Positions 41,804-49,779 of a DNA stretch of 64,000 bases are shown piece after piece; position 1 is the first letter of the stretch; each line of letters opens with the position of its first letter. Source of the DNA: a virus. The translations under genes were made by a program, and so were the position numbers. The stretch spans positions 1-64,000 of IMG/VR virus record IMGVR_UViG_3300026488_000001; one strand, 5' to 3'. The notes beneath the pieces are model-generated. The model was not told where the DNA came from and ran no database searches. It saw only the letters and a program-made list of their open reading frames with translations.

Positions 41804-42393
41804 AACTTATAAAAGAACTTAATCAACTTTTAGAAGACCTATCAAGTTTAGGTGTTATTCCTAATAATCCATTAGCTTTAGTAACTTATCAAGATTTTGA
41901 CTTTGACCTAGATGAATTAGAACAGAGATTCCAACAAAGACTTCAATCTTTAGGTTATGACGACATACAAGTTCAAATATTGAACTTTGATCCTGATACA
42001 GGTGATTTACTAATCAAGTTTATTAATCCTGAAAACCAAGAAGATGTAGAAGTGTTATTTACAGTAACAGAAGATGGAATACTCGCTGTAGTAGTAAGTG
42101 AAGACGACGAACATATTGAAGTAAACCTTTCTAACTTGAATGTTCCATTAGTAGAATATGTTTTACAGGTTGGTATTGATTGGGACGAACCTTTAACTTG
42201 GTTAACAAAGTCAGTATTAACAGCACTCCTTGAAGCAGGTAGATTGGTAGAATCTTATTCTCCTGTCAGAGGTAAAAGAAAAGAGAAACTTCCTCTTATA
42301 AGGAAAGGGACTTCTGAACAAGCTAAAGTTAATCTAAAAAGGATTAAGGTTAAGAAATGTGTTAGAAAAGGTAAGTTAAGGAAAAGGAAGTAA
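41800..42393 (+). CDS. Head-region protein with shared N-terminal leader (cargo candidate)
   Basis: The protein has 197 residues. The N-terminus MKLIKELNQLLEDL is the clearest example of the M-x-LI-x-EL-x-x-LLE leader shared by nine proteins here. The body is acidic and beta-rich (about 35-135). A strongly basic C-terminal tail (about 155-197, many K and R) could bind DNA inside the head. A likely protease cut follows LLE (L-x-E rule of T4 gp21). Function unknown. Confidence 0.65.
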   Translation: MKLIKELNQLLEDLSSLGVIPNNPLALVTYQDFDFDLDELEQRFQQRLQSLGYDDIQVQILNFDPDTGDLLIKFINPENQEDVEVLFTVTEDGILAVVVSEDDEHIEVNLSNLNVPLVEYVLQVGIDWDEPLTWLTKSVLTALLEAGRLVESYSPVRGKRKEKLPLIRKGTSEQAKVNLKRIKVKKCVRKGKLRKRK

Positions 42394-42419
42394 CTTGATT
42401 ACAACAAGAGGTTACAGAT

Positions 42420-43190
42420 GTGAAATTTGTAACTGTCAAAGAAAGTGATTCAATAGAACTTATTCCTCTTGCCGATTTGCACTTAGGTTCAGAACTTACC
42501 AACCTAAGAAGAATTCATCAAATAATTGAACACATAAGAGAAAACCCAAAAGCAAGAGTAGTTATATTAGGAGACCTACTTGAATCAGCTATTATAGGAA
42601 GTAAAGGAAATCCTTATAAAGCTAAATCAATAGATGAAGAAGTAAGATTAGCAGTTTCGGTTCTTAAACCTATTAAGGATAAGATAATAGGAATAATAAG
42701 TGGAAATCATAGTAACCGTATCTCCAAAACGATAGGGCTTGATATTTTAGCTTTACTATCAAGAAAGTTAGGAATAGATCGGTATTATTCTCCAGATTTC
42801 TTAGTTTTAAGAATTTCTCTACCTAAAACAGCTTGGTATGTAGTATTACATCACGGAGTAGGTGGAGGAAGGTTAAAAGGAGGAAAGATAAATAACTTGC
42901 ACAGATTTGGTAACATTTTTCCTAATGCAGACATAATTCTAATAGGACATACTCACGATTTCATAATGACTGTTGATAAGAAATACATAATAGACAAGAA
43001 ACACAATTCAATAAAAACTCACAAAACTTTTTACATTAATGTTCCTTCTTTAGCTATGGAATACGGTGGGTATGCTTCTTCTTATGCATATCCTCCAAGT
43101 GTAACAGGAACGATCAAGATTTATCTTCCTAATATTCCAAATTCTAAGAAAAAGACCTTTGAACTAAAGGTTGAACACATATTTGTCTAA
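42420..43190 (+). CDS. Calcineurin-like metallophosphoesterase
   Basis: The 256-residue protein begins with GTG at 42420 (an ATG two bases upstream is followed at once by a stop). Motifs in order: LADLHLGS (D-x-H), VILGDLLES (GD), ISGNHSNR (GNH), LHHGVGGG and ILIGHTHDF (GH-x-H). All metal ligands are present. It might be a nuclease or a nucleotide phosphatase; its place between portal and head genes is unusual. Confidence 0.85.
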   Translation: MKFVTVKESDSIELIPLADLHLGSELTNLRRIHQIIEHIRENPKARVVILGDLLESAIIGSKGNPYKAKSIDEEVRLAVSVLKPIKDKIIGIISGNHSNRISKTIGLDILALLSRKLGIDRYYSPDFLVLRISLPKTAWYVVLHHGVGGGRLKGGKINNLHRFGNIFPNADIILIGHTHDFIMTVDKKYIIDKKHNSIKTHKTFYINVPSLAMEYGGYASSYAYPPSVTGTIKIYLPNIPNSKKKTFELKVEHIFV

Positions 43191-43210
43191 AGTATTAAAG
43201 GAGGATTCCA

Positions 43211-43468
43211 ATGGTACTTAAACCAAAACAAGGAAAAGTTATTATAAACTACAAAGGTAAGCAAATAGAACTTCCCACTAAAGCAACCAAAGAAATCCTT
43301 TCTATCCCTGCTGTAAAAACCTTTCTTTCTAAAGGTATTGTCGAGCTTGTAGAAGAAAAAGAAGATAAGCAAGAACAACCTAAAGTAACCAAAGAAGAGT
43401 TTAAATCAGAAGAAAAACCTAAGCAAGAGAATAAATCAAAAAGAGGTAGATCATCAAAGAAGAAATAA
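43211..43468 (+). CDS. Small protein with Lys/Glu-rich tail
   Basis: In its 85 residues, the first 50 form a small beta-like domain (GKVIINYKGKQIELPTKAT); the rest is a low-complexity tail of K, E and S ending in KRGRSSKKK. The tail may bind DNA or scaffold. The domain resembles that of the 58-aa protein at 54727. Confidence 0.6.
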   Translation: MVLKPKQGKVIINYKGKQIELPTKATKEILSIPAVKTFLSKGIVELVEEKEDKQEQPKVTKEEFKSEEKPKQENKSKRGRSSKKK

Positions 43469-43480
43469 GAGGATTAAACT

Positions 43481-44074
43481 ATGACTCTACAAGAACTCTT
43501 TGACTTGATTCTTATTAGAACAGGTGAATTTCTTATAGGTGCTGATAATGTAGAACTCGATTTACCTAAATTTGAAGCTCTTGTTGATAAATCTCTTAAA
43601 ACCTATTCCAAGTATAAACCTAAAAGAGAGAAACTCTTCATTAATCTTGAGAACTACAAGTATACTTTTACAGATGAAATACCTAACTACATATCAGATG
43701 TAACACCTTGTTATTCTACTGTATTCAATCCACTATTACAGATAGCTAGTCAATCTGGTAATATTCCATTTATAGAGTGGGAGTATAGGAAACCTACTCT
43801 TTATGCTAACTTTAATGGAAAAGCTGAAGTTGAAGCTTGGTTTGATTGGGAAATCAAAACTGATGATTCGGGTAATAAGTATATAGAACTTGAAGATGAA
43901 CTTTTCATTGATTTAATAACGGCAGAGTTTTTGTTAGGGTTAGCAAGAAGTAGGAGAGCTTTTTCAATTCAAGAGCTTCCTATTACAAGTGATTCAGAAA
44001 TACTTGCATCTGAAGGACAAAAACTTTATGAAGATACCATTGAAACTTTAAGACAAACTTCTATTTTAATATAA
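43481..44074 (+). CDS. Putative neck/head-tail connector protein
   Basis: The pattern of this 197-residue protein fits phage connector proteins: a helical start (LQELFDLILIRTGEF), FINLENYKYTFTDEIP strands, WEYRKPTLYANFNGKAEVEAWFDWE and a helical LFIDLITAEFLLGLARSR end with LPITSDSEILASEG. I have no exact family name. It has no leader of the cargo type. Confidence 0.5.
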   Translation: MTLQELFDLILIRTGEFLIGADNVELDLPKFEALVDKSLKTYSKYKPKREKLFINLENYKYTFTDEIPNYISDVTPCYSTVFNPLLQIASQSGNIPFIEWEYRKPTLYANFNGKAEVEAWFDWEIKTDDSGNKYIELEDELFIDLITAEFLLGLARSRRAFSIQELPITSDSEILASEGQKLYEDTIETLRQTSILI

Positions 44075-44099
44075 TTAAATAATAAAAAGGAGGAAGATT

Positions 44100-44462
44100 A
44101 TGAATCTTATAAACGAATTAAATCAAATTTTGGAAACTATAATTAATGTTAAAAATACTGATGGTATTAATTTAAAGAAAGGTGATAAATTTTATTACAG
44201 GAAAGATGATGTAGTTCTTACCGTACAAGAGATAAAAGATATTTCTGGGACAAAATATGCAGTAGTTAAATCTGAAAATGGAGAAGTTTTGAAACTCCCA
44301 GTAGCTATGTTTAATTCAAGTTATGATTTTCTTGTTCCTTATGAACAATGGAAAAAAGAGTGGGAAAGAAAGGTTAGAGCTTTTGTAAATTCTATGAAAG
44401 GTAAAATGAATGATAATCAACTTAAGGAGTTAGAAAGGCAATTATTAAGTAGAATAAAATAA
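44100..44462 (+). CDS. Small head-region protein with shared leader (cargo candidate)
   Basis: The gene encodes 120 residues with N-terminus MNLINELNQILETI. The middle is beta-rich (GDKFYYRKDDVVLTVQEI), with a basic helical C-terminus. The expected protease cut is after ILE. AAGGAGGAAGATT precedes the ATG. A 92-bp gap follows, with no clear signal. Confidence 0.6.
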   Translation: MNLINELNQILETIINVKNTDGINLKKGDKFYYRKDDVVLTVQEIKDISGTKYAVVKSENGEVLKLPVAMFNSSYDFLVPYEQWKKEWERKVRAFVNSMKGKMNDNQLKELERQLLSRIK

Positions 44463-44554
44463 GTATGGGTGAAATTATAAATTTATTGGGTCTCTTATTT
44501 TAATTAATTCGAAGGTTTTGTATTTTTGTTGTACTTACTATAAGGAGTAAGGTA

Positions 44555-45076
44555 ATGAGATTGATAGATGAACTTGTAGAGTTGTTTCGTTTATACGAAG
44601 AGTTAGATGATAAGAAATTGGATAAAGCAGTTAAGTGGTTTATAAGGGAAATTCTTTTCTACTTGATACCTGATTGGAAAGAAAAAGACCCTAACTTAGC
44701 TATATTCCCGAAAAAAGGAAGTAAGTATTACGAAGCTTATGTTACTATCAAGTTTACTAAAACAAGAGGTATTTGGTTAGAATTCTCAAGTAATCCATCT
44801 ATTCAATATAGAATTCTTAAAATTTGGGTAACAGCAATTGATATGGGAGATAAAATAGACTTTTCTATTTCAGTCTTTCCAGTTGAAAGAAACATACAGA
44901 AGTATATTGATGTAAATATACCAAGAAAACTATCTTTTGACATCTATGTACCAAAAGAAGAACTTGAAAAAGGAGTTTCTTCCCTTAAGTATATTGAGCC
45001 AGTTTTAAAGGAAGTAAGAGAAACAATAAAGGAGATATATGAAGGTTTGGAAAAGTTAGTTAAAAGGAAAAAGTAA
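44555..45076 (+). CDS. Head-region protein with shared leader (cargo candidate)
   Basis: The gene encodes 173 residues with N-terminus MRLIDELVELFRLYEEL. The body is mixed alpha/beta, with strands such as YEAYVTIKFTKTRGIWLEF and a helical KEVRETIKEIYEGLEKL end. No known family. The stop overlaps the next start. Confidence 0.6.
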   Translation: MRLIDELVELFRLYEELDDKKLDKAVKWFIREILFYLIPDWKEKDPNLAIFPKKGSKYYEAYVTIKFTKTRGIWLEFSSNPSIQYRILKIWVTAIDMGDKIDFSISVFPVERNIQKYIDVNIPRKLSFDIYVPKEELEKGVSSLKYIEPVLKEVRETIKEIYEGLEKLVKRKK

Positions 45077-45651
45077 TGGGACTTATACAAGAGGTTAATC
45101 AATTGTTGGAGAAAGTTAATAAACCAGATCCAAGACAGATAGTAGAAGTTCCGAAAAGGTTAAGAAGAAAGAATAGAGTAACATTAAAACAGATTTATTT
45201 AAATTTCCCTTACTCCGTTTATAAGTACGATCCTATTCCTCCTCAACCTGTAAAGATTAGAAGAATAGAACTAACTGAAGATGAATTAGTAATGACTGTT
45301 CACGCTTATGTTAAATCTGTTTCAAGACCAGGAAAGTATCATAGTTGTGTTTTACAGTTGGCAAGACCGAATACTAATATAGATTGGAATTGGGATTTAC
45401 CAGTAGCAGTAAGATGTTCTTGTGAGTCTTTTAGATATTTCCTAGCTTATGCTCTTTACTCTCATGGAGCTTTATTTGGTAGACCATCTCTCTGGAATAA
45501 AGTACCTGCTAAAATACGAAATCCTATGAACATCCCTCAAGTATGTTCCCATTTGTGCTTATTAACTGAATATTTAATCAAACATAAAATAATAAAAGGT
45601 AAGGTAATTTGGAATACCCTAAAATATAGGGATGGTGGTAGGAAAAAGTAA
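45076..45651 (+). CDS. SWIM-type zinc-finger protein with shared leader
   Basis: The protein has 191 residues. After the leader MGLIQEVNQLLEKV comes a beta-rich part (about 30-110), then AVRCSCESFRYFLAYALY ... RNPMNIPQVCSHLCLL, a SWIM-like C-x-C ... C-x-H zinc site. SWIM fingers bind DNA or proteins. With the leader it may enter the capsid and contact DNA. The stop overlaps the homing endonuclease start. Confidence 0.65.
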   Translation: MGLIQEVNQLLEKVNKPDPRQIVEVPKRLRRKNRVTLKQIYLNFPYSVYKYDPIPPQPVKIRRIELTEDELVMTVHAYVKSVSRPGKYHSCVLQLARPNTNIDWNWDLPVAVRCSCESFRYFLAYALYSHGALFGRPSLWNKVPAKIRNPMNIPQVCSHLCLLTEYLIKHKIIKGKVIWNTLKYRDGGRKK

Positions 45652-47054
45652 TGTTTAAAAACAAACTTTATCAAGATAAAGATTGGCTTTACCACCAATA
45701 TTGGGAATTAGGTAAATCTACCAGACAGATAGCGAAAGAATTTGGTTATGGTATTAATACAATAAGAAGGTGGATGGACAAATTTGGAATTCCAAGAAGA
45801 AGTGTTGATGAGGGAATTCAGCAAAGATTTAAAGCACCTTACAGGAATAGAGATTGGTTGTATAATGAGTTAATTATAAAAGGCAAATCAAGAATTCAAG
45901 TAGCAAGAGAGTTAGGAGTTAATAGAGAGACTATTGATAAATGGGCAAAGAAGTTTGAAATAGGTTATCCAGAGAAACTTTACCAGAATAAAGAATGGTT
46001 AGAAGAACAATATGTGAAGTTAGGAAAATCAACTATTCAGATAGCAGAAGAATTAGGAGTTTCTGAAACTGTTATATTAAAGTGGTTAAAGAGATTTGAA
46101 ATACCGATAAGAAGATGGCATAAGAAAGGAAAGTATACTAACAAAGAATGGCTTTATAATGAGTATTATGTTAAAGGAAAATCTATAAAACAAATTGCTG
46201 AAGAATGTAATGTAAAACCCTCTTCAGTTAGATATTGGTTTGATAGGTTTGGTTTTGTATCAAGAGAAAAGTTTAAACCCGTTATTGGAAAAGAGTGGTT
46301 ATACCAAGAATATGTAATTAGAAAGAAGTCAATGAAAGAAATTGCAAGAGAGTTAGGAATTCATTATAAAATTGTTTCTAATTTATTAAAACAGTACGAT
46401 ATTCCTATAAGGAATGTAAATGAAGCCGTTTCTTCTGTTTCCAACTTTTATCACAAACTTTCAGATTATTTTAGACAAGTTCTAGATGGGTCTTTAACTA
46501 AACCAAAATCTTTGAACTCTAATTCTTGTTATCAACATACTGATAAACACAAGAATTATATAGAATGGCTAAGGCAACAGTTTATTGATGAAAGTTTGGA
46601 GTGTGGTAAAATTTATGAAAAGGAATATAAAAAATTAAATGCTAAAGCATATTGTTTCTCTACAAGAAGATATCCTTGCTTAACAGAACAATATTATAGA
46701 TGGTATTCAGATAGTAAAAAGATAATACCAGATGATTTAAAACTTACTCCAACAGTTGTTCTTCATTGGTATATTGGTGATGGGAGTCTAATTAAACCAT
46801 CAAAAGGTAAACCTTTCATCCATTTCGCTACCAACTGTTTTACTTTTGAAGAGGTTAACTTTTTGGTAGATCAACTTAATGAACTTGGACTAAAAGCATA
46901 TTTAAGAACTGGAACTGAATACAGAACAAAAAGGAAATTTCCTTATATAGTTTTATCAGTAAAATCAACTTTGGATTTCTTTGATTTTATAGGTTCTTGT
47001 CCAGAACCAATTAAACAAGACTATAATTATAAATGGGAATTAATTAACCTATAA
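45651..47054 (+). CDS. LAGLIDADG homing endonuclease with five helix-turn-helix repeats
   Basis: In this 467-residue protein, residues 1-260 contain five copies of a roughly 52-residue unit (x-NKEWLYNEY-x-KGKS-x-x-QIAEELGV ... KWLKRFEIPIR), each with a helix-turn-helix. Residues about 275-467 carry two LAGLIDADG-type helices (YFRQVLDGSLTK and VVLHWYIGDGSL). It is a free-standing gene inserted between head genes and does not lie inside a recognisable intron or intein. The repeat array would read a long DNA site. Confidence 0.85.
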   Translation: MFKNKLYQDKDWLYHQYWELGKSTRQIAKEFGYGINTIRRWMDKFGIPRRSVDEGIQQRFKAPYRNRDWLYNELIIKGKSRIQVARELGVNRETIDKWAKKFEIGYPEKLYQNKEWLEEQYVKLGKSTIQIAEELGVSETVILKWLKRFEIPIRRWHKKGKYTNKEWLYNEYYVKGKSIKQIAEECNVKPSSVRYWFDRFGFVSREKFKPVIGKEWLYQEYVIRKKSMKEIARELGIHYKIVSNLLKQYDIPIRNVNEAVSSVSNFYHKLSDYFRQVLDGSLTKPKSLNSNSCYQHTDKHKNYIEWLRQQFIDESLECGKIYEKEYKKLNAKAYCFSTRRYPCLTEQYYRWYSDSKKIIPDDLKLTPTVVLHWYIGDGSLIKPSKGKPFIHFATNCFTFEEVNFLVDQLNELGLKAYLRTGTEYRTKRKFPYIVLSVKSTLDFFDFIGSCPEPIKQDYNYKWELINL

Positions 47055-47089
47055 ATTAAATTTAGAAGAATACACTAAAGGGCAATCCA

Positions 47090-48025
47090 ATGATAAAGTT
47101 TAGAGACCCAAACGACAAAATATTATTCCTTTCTGAAGCAGGCTTGTTAAACCAATATGAACCTTTTGATGATGTAGAAAAACTCTCACAGGAAGCTATC
47201 GAAGAAATCTGGCAAGGTATTATTAAACGTCGTAAACCTTTAAAGAAGAGATTAAAAGACAGGAAGCGTTCTAAGATTCAAAAACAGAATTGGAAGAAAT
47301 ACAAAACAAAATATCTTTTGGCTTTAAGAAAGTGGCATCGTTCTGTAAGTGGTAAAAGGTTTCATAGAGCTTTAGGTAGGTTTTTAGCTTTAAGACTAAA
47401 CAGAGAATCTTATAACCTTGATGTTAATGAAAGGTTTGATTTTCTCAAGTTACTATCCAGTCTTAAAACTCATTGGTATATAGAGGGAGTTTATTACAAA
47501 CCACTCTTAGAAGAAGTAGAATATGAACTCTTTACTGAAGAAGTATTACCACTAATAGAAGAGATTGAAAAGAAAGTTTTAATTGAGAATAAACTTGATA
47601 AAGACGATATTGAGTTTCTATTTGGTATCTTTTACGAATCTAAAGAAAGATTTGTATTAGCGGTTCAAGAAATTGTAAACAGAATAAAACAAGGTAGGTC
47701 ACTTTCCAAGAGTTGTATAAGTGATGTTATCAAGTATGTAACTGATAACAAAGAAAAACTAAGAGAAGCAATTATAGGTTGGTTAGAGGAAGAAACTTTT
47801 GGAGGTTATCATTCAGTATTGCTTTCTCAAAGTTTAAGGAAAGTAATTTATGATCCAAATGAGAAATATTTTGTTAAGAAACAAGGTGACACATTTATCT
47901 ATAAGCAAGGAGATTCAGAAGTAGTTTTTAAACTAAAATACTTACTTCCTGTAAAACACCTTTTAGCTTACTTTGAAGGTGAAATCAATAATCTTTCTGA
48001 TAAAGTTTATGAAATAGTTGATTAA
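47090..48025 (+). CDS. Head assembly-region protein, basic
   Basis: Residues about 50-110 of this 311-residue protein are very basic (KKRLKDRKRSKIQKQNWKKY, RKWHRSVSGKRFHRALGRFL); the rest is acidic and helical. It directly precedes the prohead protease. Proteins with a similar basic segment occur beside the protease in T4-like genomes, so a prohead-core role is plausible. It lacks the shared leader. Confidence 0.55.
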   Translation: MIKFRDPNDKILFLSEAGLLNQYEPFDDVEKLSQEAIEEIWQGIIKRRKPLKKRLKDRKRSKIQKQNWKKYKTKYLLALRKWHRSVSGKRFHRALGRFLALRLNRESYNLDVNERFDFLKLLSSLKTHWYIEGVYYKPLLEEVEYELFTEEVLPLIEEIEKKVLIENKLDKDDIEFLFGIFYESKERFVLAVQEIVNRIKQGRSLSKSCISDVIKYVTDNKEKLREAIIGWLEEETFGGYHSVLLSQSLRKVIYDPNEKYFVKKQGDTFIYKQGDSEVVFKLKYLLPVKHLLAYFEGEINNLSDKVYEIVD

Positions 48026-48035
48026 GAGGTTTAAA

Positions 48036-49421
48036 ATGAAAGAACAAGTAATTGATCTTATAGAACCACAAATTCAATTTACAGTAGAAGAATCAAGTGA
48101 AGTAGATGGTATCCACATCTTAGGTAAGGTAAAAGGTCAATTCTTTGTTCCTGACGGTTACTCCAGAAATAATCGTTTTTATCCTCGTAAACTTTGGGAA
48201 AAGGTAATATCCAATCCTGATATTCAAAAGAGACTTAAAGAAAGACGAATGTTTGGAACTATCGGTCACGATACTCCTATAAATGATAATACAATAGCAG
48301 AAGGTAAAATTTCCCACATAGTAACTAACCTTTATATCGATGAACAAGGTAGAGGTATAGGAGAAGCTCTTATCCTTAATACCCCTGCTGGTAGAGTTCT
48401 TAATACTTTGTTAAGGGCAGGAGCTAAACTTTATGTTTCATCTAGGGCTTTTGGAGAATATGAAGGTAAAGATCCTACTGGTAAAGTTCCAGCTTTAAAT
48501 CCTGACAAGTATGAACTAATAGGTTTTGATTTTGTCTATGATCCGGGATTTCTTCAAGCCAATCCTAAACTTGTAGAATCTATCAGAAAAGATTTGAAGC
48601 AATGTATAGGAGACATATGTTCTTTTGTTGAAAATCAAGATAAATCCAATGAAGTAAAGGAGGATAATAGTATGGCTATGGAACAAGTTTTGGAACAACT
48701 TACCAAAGAAAAAGTAGAACTTGAAAAAGAACTTGATAAGGTTCTTAAAGAGAATGAAGAACTCAAGAAACAAATAGAAGAGTTCAAAAAGAAAGAGGAA
48801 GAGTGGAAAACTGTTTCTGAATCTCTTTCTAAAGTAGAAGAGGAACTTAAATCAGCTAAAGAAGAACTTGCTAAATATGAGAAGCTCGGAAAACCTGAAG
48901 AAATTGAAGAAACTATTAAGAAAGCTAAAGAGCTTCTCGAACAATACAAGGAAATAGGTTCTCCTGAAGAAATTAAGGAAAGTATTGAAGATGCTAAAAA
49001 AGTTCTTCAAGAATATCTTGAAATTGGAAAACCTGAAGAAATAAGAGAAACACTTGAGAATGCTAAAAATATTCTTAAGAAGGTTGCAGTTTTTAAAGAG
49101 GAAGTAGGAGAACTTGATGAAGTAAAAGAGTTTCTTGAGTCTATGAAAGATGTATTTGCTAAGATGGTAGAAGAAAAAAGACAAGCTAAGGTTGAAGAAC
49201 TCTCTAAAGAATTTGGTGTAGAAAAAGAAGTTGTAGAGAGACTTGCTTCCAAAATGGAATTTGATGAAGTAAAAGAAGTCCTTTCTAAAATGGTAGAATC
49301 TGCTAAGTATGTAAACAAGTATAAAGTATCTTCTAAAGTTGAAGAAGATAAGAAAGACAATTCAACTTCTAAATTCCTCAAACCAAGAACTATAAGACTT
49401 GCTGAATCCTTCCTAAAGTAA
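48036..49421 (+). CDS. Prohead protease (T4 gp21-like) fused to scaffold
   Basis: The 461-residue protein starts at 48036 (AGAGGTTTAAA upstream). Residues 1-190 are an S80-type protease: GQFFVPDGYSRNNRFYP, GTIGHD (His), LLRAGAKLYVSSRAFG (Ser). Residues about 213-461 form a long coiled coil with three tandem repeats around GKPEEIEETIKKAKELLEQY. T4 encodes these activities as separate gp21 and gp22. An internal start (48672) would release scaffold alone. Confidence 0.85.
   Translation: MKEQVIDLIEPQIQFTVEESSEVDGIHILGKVKGQFFVPDGYSRNNRFYPRKLWEKVISNPDIQKRLKERRMFGTIGHDTPINDNTIAEGKISHIVTNLYIDEQGRGIGEALILNTPAGRVLNTLLRAGAKLYVSSRAFGEYEGKDPTGKVPALNPDKYELIGFDFVYDPGFLQANPKLVESIRKDLKQCIGDICSFVENQDKSNEVKEDNSMAMEQVLEQLTKEKVELEKELDKVLKENEELKKQIEEFKKKEEEWKTVSESLSKVEEELKSAKEELAKYEKLGKPEEIEETIKKAKELLEQYKEIGSPEEIKESIEDAKKVLQEYLEIGKPEEIRETLENAKNILKKVAVFKEEVGELDEVKEFLESMKDVFAKMVEEKRQAKVEELSKEFGVEKEVVERLASKMEFDEVKEVLSKMVESAKYVNKYKVSSKVEEDKKDNSTSKFLKPRTIRLAESFLK
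48672..49421 (+). CDS. Scaffolding protein from an internal start
   Basis: Within the protease gene, AAAGGAGG followed by 8 nt precedes an in-frame ATG (MAMEQVLEQLTKEKVELEKE). It gives a 249-residue, Glu/Lys-rich coiled-coil protein, as expected for a T4 gp22-type core scaffold. The nested arrangement parallels lambda C/Nu3. The strong ribosome site inside a coding region is the main evidence. Confidence 0.7.
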   Translation: MAMEQVLEQLTKEKVELEKELDKVLKENEELKKQIEEFKKKEEEWKTVSESLSKVEEELKSAKEELAKYEKLGKPEEIEETIKKAKELLEQYKEIGSPEEIKESIEDAKKVLQEYLEIGKPEEIRETLENAKNILKKVAVFKEEVGELDEVKEFLESMKDVFAKMVEEKRQAKVEELSKEFGVEKEVVERLASKMEFDEVKEVLSKMVESAKYVNKYKVSSKVEEDKKDNSTSKFLKPRTIRLAESFLK

Positions 49422-49431
49422 GGAGTAAAAT

Positions 49432-49665
49432 ATGATTAAGGAACTTAATAAGTTACTTGAGGAATTTCAAAGAAAAGATGAATATGCTATGAGAGTTACT
49501 GAAATTCCCAAGTTCTTTGAAAAGATTAAGAAACAACTTGATAAGGTAACTGATTTACCTGAAGACTTGTTTAAAATTGATATGATTCAGAAAGATATAG
49601 ATAAAGTGAAACAAGAACTTGATAAGATTTGGCAGAAGTTTAAATCAGGCAAGTATGAAAGATAA
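49432..49665 (+). CDS. Small helical head protein with shared leader
   Basis: The gene encodes 77 residues starting MIKELNKLLEEFQRKDEYAM, the leader form without the LI pair. It is helical and charged. Between scaffold and major capsid genes, it may be a minor core protein like T4 gp67/gp68, which are also cleaved by the protease. Confidence 0.6.
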   Translation: MIKELNKLLEEFQRKDEYAMRVTEIPKFFEKIKKQLDKVTDLPEDLFKIDMIQKDIDKVKQELDKIWQKFKSGKYER

Positions 49666-49688
49666 ATCAATACTATTTTGTTTTTCCT

Positions 49689-49714
49689 AACTAACCTGCA
49701 CTATCAGGTTAGTT
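49689..49714 (+). promoter_or_regulatory. Hairpin upstream of the major capsid gene
   Basis: A perfect 10-bp stem (AACTAACCTG/CAGGTTAGTT) with a 6-nt loop, 65 bp before the capsid start. It is preceded, not followed, by a T-rich run, so it is unlikely to be a rightward terminator. It may stabilise a processed or re-initiated capsid mRNA. Confidence 0.5.
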
Positions 49715-49779
49715 AACCTAGAAATCTCAATAAAATCTAAATCTACAACATTATTAAGAAATTAAGGAGGTAGTTAATA

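Noticed and set aside
44463-44554. A 12-codon ORF and promoter-like sequence in the gap
   Set aside because: No ribosome site for the ORF and no convincing -35/-10 pair.
48516-49381. Several Phe- or Ser-rich antisense frames in the scaffold region
   Set aside because: They mirror the Glu/Lys-rich coiled coil on the opposite strand (GAA/AAG read as TTC/CTT).
49666-49779. Terminator before the capsid gene
   Set aside because: The 10-bp hairpin is followed by mixed sequence, while the T-run lies upstream; it is kept only as a regulatory hairpin.
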